Shown here: in pieces, positions 1-5,783 of the stretch
How positions within the stretch are numbered: position 1 is the first letter of the stretch
How the letters are laid out: every line of letters starts with the position of its first letter
Assembly (NCBI RefSeq): GCF_014672695.1
Contig: NZ_CP053923.1
Coordinates: 2,687,532-2,693,314, forward strand
Direction: 5' to 3'
Origin: Defluviicoccus vanus
GTDB taxonomy: Bacteria; Pseudomonadota; Alphaproteobacteria; Rhodospirillales; Defluviicoccaceae
DNA: 5,783 nt
Position numbers and translations under genes: made by a program
Notes under the pieces: model-generated
What the model saw: the letters and a program-made list of their open reading frames with translations, nothing else
What the model was told of the DNA's origin: nothing
Database searches by the model: none

Positions 1-1129
1 GTGCGCGCAGCGTCTTGCTGCTCACCGCGTTGTCAAAGGCAAGCGGGCCGTCAAGGATGCCGCCGATAATCTGATGCCGGTCTGCCATCTTGCAGAGAGC
101 GGCGGCGTCGAGCGTGGCCTGCATCTTTGGATTCACCGTTTCGATCGCCGCAAGGATGGCGATCTTCGGCAGCGGGATACCGATGGCGCGAGCAAAACTG
201 ATGGCATTCTGGCAGATGTCGATTTTGTCTTCCAGCGTTGGCTGGATGGTGATCGCCGCATCGGTGACGATGATCCTGCGGGCGTAGGTCGGCGCGGAGA
301 TCAGAAAGCAGTGGCTCAGACGGCGCTCCGTGCGCAGGCCGCTCTCCTTTAGCATGACTTGATGCAGCAGTTCGTCGGTGTGCAGGCTGCCCTTCATGAT
401 GCCGAGCGCCCGGCCGGTTCGCACCTGGGCAACGGTCTCCTCGGCGGCAGCGTGGCTGTGCGGCACATCGATCAACGTATAAGGGGAAAGATCGGCGCCG
501 ATCTTCGCCGCAACCGCTTCGATCTTTGCCTTCGGGCCGATCAGGATCGGGCTGATCAGCTTGCGCTCCGCCGCTTCGATTGCGCCGCTCAGCGCATAGT
601 CGCTGCACGGGTGGCAGACCGCGGTAGGCATGGGCGGCAGACCGCTGCAGCGGTCGATCAGGTCGTCGAAGCGTTCATTGCGGAGCAGCGCCACCTGCGG
701 CAGTTCTTCGCGCGAGCGGCGGATCTTCGTCGTTGGCGCCAGGACCTCGGCGGTACCGTTGGCGATCATATTGCCGGCGGCATCGGTCGCCGTGCAGTCC
801 AAAACGACGGTGCCGGTTTCCGGCCGCTTCTCGATGACAGTCACCGTGGCCTTGATCGCCTGATTGGTGGCGAGTGGCGAATGGAACTCCACAGTTGCGC
901 CACGGGTGATCGACCCGAGCCCAGGGAGCTGGTTGCCTGCGATGGTGGAGAATAAGGTGGCCGCCCACATCGCCTGGCCACCGCCACGCTCGAAGGTTTC
1001 CGGAAGGTTGAGGTTCCCGGTGACCGCAGCCCAGCGCTCGATATGTTCGCGAGTAACCGTGCCGACGAAAAAGGCGCTGTCACCGACGGCGATTTCGTCG
1101 AACGTCTTGTTCTCGATAATTTCCGACAT
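1..1129 (-). CDS. Bifunctional enoyl-CoA hydratase (MaoC-like) / phosphate acetyltransferase, N-terminal 376 residues (3' end outside window)
   Basis: The minus-strand frame from ATG at 1129 stays open to the window edge, giving 376 codons; the family is usually about 465 residues, so roughly the last 90 are missing. Residues about 8-130 resemble a MaoC hot-dog domain (QLPGLGS, then VEFHSPL). A short linker (APTTKIRR) leads to a Pta/Ptb domain from about residue 160, opening with MPTAVCHPCSDYA (from 167) and containing ILIGPK, GIMKGSLHTDELL and, near the cut end, DGPLAFDNAVS (360-370). The Pta domain would interconvert acyl-CoA and acyl phosphate in the cytoplasm, commonly paired with acetate kinase. 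The start is supported by AAGGGGA at 1139-1145 with a 9-base spacer. Oddly, the hydratase signature GDxNPxHxD reads GNLNLPETF (38-46), lacking both the catalytic Asp and His, so the first domain may be non-catalytic. The family call is firm; which acyl-CoA it uses cannot be told. Confidence 0.9.
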   Translation of the reverse strand, partial: MSEIIENKTFDEIAVGDSAFFVGTVTREHIERWAAVTGNLNLPETFERGGGQAMWAATLFSTIAGNQLPGLGSITRGATVEFHSPLATNQAIKATVTVIEKRPETGTVVLDCTATDAAGNMIANGTAEVLAPTTKIRRSREELPQVALLRNERFDDLIDRCSGLPPMPTAVCHPCSDYALSGAIEAAERKLISPILIGPKAKIEAVAAKIGADLSPYTLIDVPHSHAAAEETVAQVRTGRALGIMKGSLHTDELLHQVMLKESGLRTERRLSHCFLISAPTYARRIIVTDAAITIQPTLEDKIDICQNAISFARAIGIPLPKIAILAAIETVNPKMQATLDAAALCKMADRHQIIGGILDGPLAFDNAVSSKTLRA

Positions 1130-1344
1130 GCGGCTTCGTCCCCTTGCGCGTGCAATGCGGTTGCGGCGATGGGCAGTTCGGTCAGCAGCAGGCGAACCGA
1201 TCCGACTCCACCCGCCTCGCCGCGCGAGACTTCATCACCTTGCAGCTACACCTCGATTGTGCACTGCGTCAATCCACGCCAACATTAATCCTGCGTTGCA
1301 ATGTTGAGTACGCACCGCTTCGGCTGTGGCGGCTTTTGGTCAAA
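1130..1344 (-). promoter_or_regulatory. Intergenic region with two adjacent inverted repeats upstream of the hydratase/Pta gene
   Basis: These 215 bases separate the CoxG-like gene from the downstream hydratase/Pta gene, both on the minus strand. No convincing gene was seen. Two perfect inverted repeats lie close together: GATTG-N10-CAATC (1255-1274) and CAACATT-N13-AATGTTG (1280-1306). Both contain TGC-rich cores, GTGCACTGCG and CTGCGTTGCAA, sharing CTGCGT. Operators of the polyhydroxyalkanoate regulator PhaR are TGC-rich, so this is one possible, unproven reading. A weak minus-strand -35-like TTGACG (1267-1272) has no good -10 at the expected distance. The long spacers and lack of a T tract make a transcription terminator less likely than a protein-binding site. 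Confidence 0.35.
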
Positions 1345-1926
1345 CTACAGGCGGGCAACGATGATGAGCATGGCTAGCACCACAGCGATCAGCCCGGGCA
1401 CCCAGGCCATGGGCGGCAGACTGCGACGCACTGCAGCATGGGCATCCTTGCCGGCTAGCGGGGCGCCGGGTCTCACCCCTTCCGCCCGCTGATTGATCGC
1501 AAAGGCAAATCGGGTCATGGCGTCGTCGACGTACGCGTGCGCCGCCGCGAGCAAGGCGCTGGCGCCAGACAGCGCGGGCGTGGCGTCGTCGGTGACGTCA
1601 ACGGCATAGGCGAGGCCGGTGGCGTTGCCCTCGCCGGTGAGGCGGATGATGCAGTGCCCGCGGACGCTTCCCGTTGTCGTACTCTCGCACTGGCCTTCGA
1701 TCTGCCATTCGTTTGGCGGATCGATGCGTGCAAGGCGAAACGTGCCAACAAAAGGCGCATCGCGCCCGTCGACCGCTACGTGGAGGGTGGCGGCGAGCCG
1801 ATCATCCGGCAATCGTTCGAGGCGCTCGCAACCGGGCAAGCAGCGGCGGACGAACTCAAGTTCGTTTGCCGCTGCGCATACGGCTTCGGGCGGCGAGGCC
1901 AGCCGTCGCGTTCCCTCCAGATGCAT
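1345..1926 (-). CDS. CoxG-like SRPBCC-fold protein with C-terminal membrane anchor
   Basis: This 193-residue protein matches the CoxG (carbon monoxide dehydrogenase subunit G) family. It opens MHLEGTRRLASPPEAV, followed by FVRRCLPGCERLERL, where the PGCE motif is typical, then ARIDPPNEWQIEG and a GxxxG-rich strand region. These are hallmarks of the START/SRPBCC hydrophobic-cavity fold. After about residue 145 comes a polar linker, and the extreme C terminus (about 175-193, WVPGLIAVVLAMLIIVARL) is one hydrophobic helix, so the protein is probably tail-anchored in the cytoplasmic membrane with its domain in the cytoplasm. CoxG of carbon-monoxide oxidisers likewise serves a membrane-linking role for the dehydrogenase. 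The start is supported by GAGGAT (1935-1940) with an 8-base spacer. No molybdenum hydroxylase genes (coxMSL type) are visible here, so the partner is unknown and the protein may bind another hydrophobic ligand. Confidence 0.85.
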   Translation of the reverse strand: MHLEGTRRLASPPEAVCAAANELEFVRRCLPGCERLERLPDDRLAATLHVAVDGRDAPFVGTFRLARIDPPNEWQIEGQCESTTTGSVRGHCIIRLTGEGNATGLAYAVDVTDDATPALSGASALLAAAHAYVDDAMTRFAFAINQRAEGVRPGAPLAGKDAHAAVRRSLPPMAWVPGLIAVVLAMLIIVARL

Positions 1927-2252
1927 TGGTGCGTATCCTCGCTTTCGTGCCGCATGCGTTCAGCTGCTGGTGCGGTTGCGCAGTGCCGATCGGACACCGA
2001 TATGAGTACATGCGGTGGTATTCGTCATTGTGTGCTGTCCGAAGCGGCGAAAAACTGCCTCGCTCGCCATGATAGACAATGACCGCCGCGTGCCATAGCG
2101 CCAACGCTGCCCTGGCGACGGGCCGCCGGGCTCCCGCTCCATCGGGAAAACCGATTAAAGTAACCGATATTTTGCGTGTGCATCGATTAATGGCGTCTTC
2201 TATATCGTCTTCAGGACAAACACACCCCTCAACGACGATAGGAGATAAGAGC
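1927..2252. promoter_or_regulatory. Divergent intergenic region between the CoxG-like gene and ahpC
   Basis: This stretch of 326 bases has no gene I can support; the ahpC frame is open from 2079 but the upstream part does not look like peroxiredoxin. It should contain promoters for both flanking genes. Visible features are an inverted repeat ATCGG-GAAAA-CCGAT (2141-2155), further CCGAT copies at 1986-1990, 1997-2001 and 2164-2168, and a locally AT-rich stretch (2146-2206) including TATATC at 2201-2206, a possible -10 lacking a good -35. I looked for the ATAG/CTAT spacing of an OxyR site and did not find it. AGGAGA (2240-2245) is the ahpC ribosome binding site. Confidence 0.4.
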
Positions 2253-2792
2253 ATGCTGACCGTCGGTGACAAGTTTCCGAGTTTCGCACTCAAGGCCGTT
2301 GTGTCAACCGATCCGAAGACTGCATTTGTGGACGTGACCGATGCTACAGACGCAGGGAAATGGAAGATCGTCTTCTTCTGGCCGAAGGATTTCACCTTTG
2401 TCTGCCCGACCGAGATCGCCGCTTTCGGTAAGCTCAATGATGACTTCGCCGATCGTGATACGGTCGTCTACGGTGCCAGCACCGACAGTGAGTTCGTTCA
2501 CCTTGCGTGGCGGCAGCATCACCCGGACCTCAACGATCTGCCGTTCCCGATGCTGGCCGATATCAAGCGCGAGCTGAGCGAGGCGCTGGGGATTCTCGAC
2601 AAGCAGGAAGGTGTCTGCCTTCGCGCCACCTTCGTCGTCGATCCGGAGGGTGTCATCCGCTTCGTCGCGGTGAATGATCTCAGTGTCGGTCGCAACACGC
2701 AGGAGGTTCTGCGCGTCCTTGATGCCCTGCAGACGGACGAGCTGTGCCCGTGCAACTGGCAAAAGGGTGAGGCAGTGCTGCAGGCGGCCTAA
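2253..2792 (+). CDS. ahpC: Alkyl hydroperoxide reductase subunit C, AhpD-coupled two-Cys peroxiredoxin
   Basis: AhpC reduces hydrogen peroxide, organic peroxides and peroxynitrite in the cytoplasm. The 179-residue protein carries the peroxiredoxin active-site signature PKDFTFVCPTE with peroxidatic Cys51, Thr48 and Pro44, and a C-terminal LCPCNW motif with Cys165 and Cys167. The C-x-C arrangement is that of the mycobacterial-type AhpC, in which a C-terminal cysteine resolves the disulfide and AhpD re-reduces it; the adjacent ahpD agrees. Further family blocks are LPFPMLADIKRELSEALG and SVGRNTQEVLRVLDALQTDEL. An extra Cys122 sits in GVCLRATF, where relatives generally have no Cys. The frame is open upstream to an ATG at 2079, but the start at 2253 is chosen because homology begins at MLTVGDKFP and AGGAGA (2240-2245) precedes it by 7 bases. 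The next gene is 105 bases downstream. Confidence 0.96.
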   Translation: MLTVGDKFPSFALKAVVSTDPKTAFVDVTDATDAGKWKIVFFWPKDFTFVCPTEIAAFGKLNDDFADRDTVVYGASTDSEFVHLAWRQHHPDLNDLPFPMLADIKRELSEALGILDKQEGVCLRATFVVDPEGVIRFVAVNDLSVGRNTQEVLRVLDALQTDELCPCNWQKGEAVLQAA

Positions 2793-2811
2793 CGGGTCAA
2801 CTGTCGGGTCC

Positions 2812-2845
2812 GGGGAGCGGCATTTGCCGCCCCCTTCGGCTCCCC
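2812..2845 (+). terminator. GC-rich hairpin between ahpC and ahpD (terminator or attenuator-like)
   Basis: Twenty bases after the ahpC stop lies GGGG-A-GCGGC (2812-2821), loop ATTT, GCCGC-CCCC (2826-2834), a nine-pair stem with one bulged A, followed by only two T. An alternative overlapping fold pairs GGGGAGC (2812-2818) with GCTCCCC (2839-2845) around a small inner GGC/GCC stem. The two folds exclude each other. Without a T tract it is a weak intrinsic terminator at best; partial termination, RNA 3'-end stabilisation of ahpC, or no role are all possible. Confidence 0.5.
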
Positions 2846-2897
2846 CTGGATGACCAGGAAAAGGCCACGCGCACGCGTCTAGGATAAGGATGAGATA

Positions 2898-3449
2898 ATG
2901 TCGATCGAATCAATCAAGAATGCCTTGCCCGGCTACGCCAAAGACCTGAAACTTAATCTGTCGTCATTGGCAGGAGAAGCGGGGCTGACCGAGCAGCAGA
3001 AGGCCGGAACGTTTATTGCGTCAGCCATCGCGTCGGGCAGCGCCAGGGTGATTGCCGGATTAACGGCAGAATTTGCGCCGAAACTGTCATCGCAGGCACT
3101 TGATGCGGCGAAAGCAGCGGCAGCGATCATGGGCATGAACAATATTTACTATCGCTTCACGCACCTGGTTTCTGCCGCCGATTACAAGACTCTCCCGGCA
3201 CGCCTGCGGATGAACGTTATCGGCAGCCCGGGGGTGGAGAAGGTGGATTTTGAGTTGTGGTCGCTCGCGGTCTCAGCGATTAACGGCTGCGGCGCATGTG
3301 TGGATGCGCACGAGCGCGAGCTGCGCAAACATGGCGTTGCGGTGGAAACCGTGCAGGCTGCGGTGCGTATCGCTGCGGTGGTGAAGGCGATTGCGGTAAC
3401 GTTGGACGGTGAACAGGCTTTGGCGGAGACGGCAGCTCTCGTTGCTTAG
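2898..3449 (+). CDS. ahpD: Alkylhydroperoxidase AhpD
   Basis: AhpD is a small all-helical disulfide reductase that regenerates AhpC, and has weak peroxidase activity of its own; in Mycobacterium it receives electrons from dihydrolipoamide via SucB and Lpd. The 183-residue product opens MSIESIKNALPGYAKDLKLNLSS, very like the mycobacterial protein, continues with AAAIMGMNN and RLRMNVI, and has the active site FELWSLAVSAINGCGACVDAHE. In it Cys131 and Cys134 form the CxxC pair, His138 and Glu119 match the proton-relay residues of the family, so the catalytic set is complete. The start at 2898 is preceded by AAGGA (2886-2890) with a 7-base spacer. It follows ahpC by 105 bases and precedes ftsH by 53, consistent with one transcription unit, subject to the hairpin after ahpC. 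Confidence 0.96.
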   Translation: MSIESIKNALPGYAKDLKLNLSSLAGEAGLTEQQKAGTFIASAIASGSARVIAGLTAEFAPKLSSQALDAAKAAAAIMGMNNIYYRFTHLVSAADYKTLPARLRMNVIGSPGVEKVDFELWSLAVSAINGCGACVDAHERELRKHGVAVETVQAAVRIAAVVKAIAVTLDGEQALAETAALVA

Positions 3450-3502
3450 CGCGAGTCGACGAGGCGAGGCGCTGTTCCGGGCGCGCTGGAAAACGGTGAG
3501 AG

Positions 3503-5443
<1,941 letters not shown>

Positions 5444-5461
5444 ACTGGCCGCCGTGGAGAC

Positions 5462-5516
5462 CAAGGACCTGGCAAGGACCCTGGCTTGAAGTCAATGTGG
5501 TTAAATCGATGTGGTT
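5462..5516 (+). repeat. Two short imperfect direct repeats downstream of ftsH
   Basis: Directly after ftsH, CAAGGACCTGG (5462-5472) is followed with no gap by CAAGGACCCTGG (5473-5484), a tandem duplication with one inserted C. Further on, TCAATGTGGTT (5492-5502) recurs as TCGATGTGGTT (5506-5516), 14 bases apart and one mismatch. They are non-coding on the plus strand. They may simply be replication-slippage products; their closeness to each other and to the downstream gene is why they are listed. Confidence 0.6.
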
Positions 5517-5518
5517 CG

Positions 5519-5578
5519 GGCGGCGTCGTTTTGCATGAAAATGCTTAACGGTCGCCGCCGGCGCACCGTCGTCACGGT
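5519..5578 (+). promoter_or_regulatory. Inverted repeats in the leader of the b561-type cytochrome gene
   Basis: GGCGGCG (5519-5525) pairs perfectly with CGCCGCC (5553-5559), enclosing a second small stem GCAT-GAAA-ATGC (5533-5544). Just before the ribosome binding site there is ACCGT-CGTC-ACGGT (5565-5578). No T tract follows, so this is not a standard terminator for ftsH, although the outer hairpin could still end or stabilise that transcript. It could alternatively be a structured leader of the next gene. No promoter could be assigned with confidence in 5444-5592. Confidence 0.35.
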
Positions 5579-5592
5579 ACGGGGAGGGATTG

Positions 5593-5783
5593 ATGCCACG
5601 CTCTGATGATGGACCGGCTCGCGTTTCCGTTTGGGATGTGCCGACCCGCCTGTTTCACTGGCTCCTGGTCCTTCTCGTCACTGTCAGCCTGATCACCGGA
5701 AATGTGGGCGGCGTACAAGGCATGGATGTGCACATGCTGGCCGGCTACGTCATTCTGGCCCTGGTGGTGTTCCGTATCGGCTG
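5593..5783 (+). CDS. Cytochrome b561-type membrane protein, N-terminal 63 residues (3' end outside window)
   Basis: The reading frame begins MPRSDDGPARVSVWDVPTRL and continues FHWLLVLLVTVSLITG, then MDVHMLAGYVILALVVFRIG up to the window edge. The pattern xVWDxPTRxFHW, a hydrophobic helix, then HMxxGY and a second helix ending in FRxxW is that of the cytochrome b561 / Ni-Fe-hydrogenase b-type cytochrome subunit family, di-haem proteins passing electrons between a periplasmic partner and membrane quinone. His22 (FHW) and His47 (VHM) are likely haem ligands. GGAGG (5583-5587) lies 5 bases before the ATG. It follows ftsH by 149 bases in the same direction. Its electron partner, often a small c-type cytochrome encoded next to such genes, would lie beyond the window if present. 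Remaining haem ligands cannot be checked because the gene is cut. Confidence 0.88.
   Translation, partial: MPRSDDGPARVSVWDVPTRLFHWLLVLLVTVSLITGNVGGVQGMDVHMLAGYVILALVVFRIG

Noticed and set aside
51..608. A 185-codon minus-strand frame, and similar long frames at 359-955 and 864-1307 on the plus strand
   Set aside because: They overlap the MaoC-Pta gene, whose frame is open from 1129 to the edge and matches its family throughout; the others are Arg/His/Gly-rich shadows without recognisable motifs.
2058..2082. ATGATAGACAATGAC as an OxyR half-site before ahpC
   Set aside because: Only one ATAG is present; the ATAG/CTAT spacing expected of an OxyR site is missing, and the site is about 180 bases from the ahpC start.
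1986..2168. Repeated CCGAT in the divergent intergenic region as a possible regulatory motif
   Set aside because: CCGAT/ATCGG is also common in the coding parts of this window, so the repeats are not evidently enriched; irregular spacing also argues against an operator array.
2079..2252. Upstream extension of AhpC from an ATG at 2079 (58 more residues)
   Set aside because: The extra residues do not resemble a peroxiredoxin, and a clear AGGAGA with a proper spacer precedes the ATG at 2253, where family homology begins.
1856..2437. A 193-codon minus-strand frame spanning the divergent intergenic region and overlapping ahpC and the CoxG-like gene
   Set aside because: It lies antisense to ahpC and in the wrong frame over the CoxG-like gene, and has no recognisable domain.

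Overview
The window is GC-rich proteobacterial DNA with dense coding. The mixture of a fused MaoC/phosphotransacetylase protein, a CoxG-like protein, a mycobacterial-type AhpC/AhpD pair and a b561-type cytochrome suggests an alphaproteobacterium, possibly of the Rhodospirillales. This is inferred from gene content and general protein resemblance only; no rRNA or other phylogenetic marker is present.

Left part (1-1926), minus strand. A gene cut by the left edge encodes the first 376 residues of a fusion of an N-terminal MaoC/enoyl-CoA-hydratase-like domain and a phosphate acetyl/butyryltransferase domain. The hydratase signature appears degenerate. About 215 bases upstream of it lies a 193-residue CoxG-like (SRPBCC fold) protein with a C-terminal membrane anchor. 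The gap between them (1130-1344) carries two adjacent inverted repeats that could be an operator.

Middle (1927-2252) is a divergent intergenic region that should hold the promoters for the CoxG-like gene (leftward) and the peroxide-defence genes (rightward). No confident promoter or OxyR-type box could be read there.

Right part (2253-5783), plus strand, four genes in the same direction: ahpC (two-Cys peroxiredoxin), ahpD (its CxxC disulfide reductant), ftsH (membrane AAA+ zinc protease), and the start of a cytochrome b561-type membrane protein cut by the right edge. AhpC and AhpD form a known peroxide-reducing pair. ftsH begins only 53 bases after ahpD, so co-transcription is plausible and would link peroxide defence to membrane protein quality control. 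The spacer between ftsH and the cytochrome gene (149 bases) holds two short imperfect duplications and several inverted repeats.

No mobile element, CRISPR array, tRNA or rRNA was seen. No clearly new multi-gene system is evident. The points most worth checking are the apparently inactivated hydratase half of the fusion protein, the ahpC-ahpD-ftsH arrangement, and the intergenic inverted repeats.
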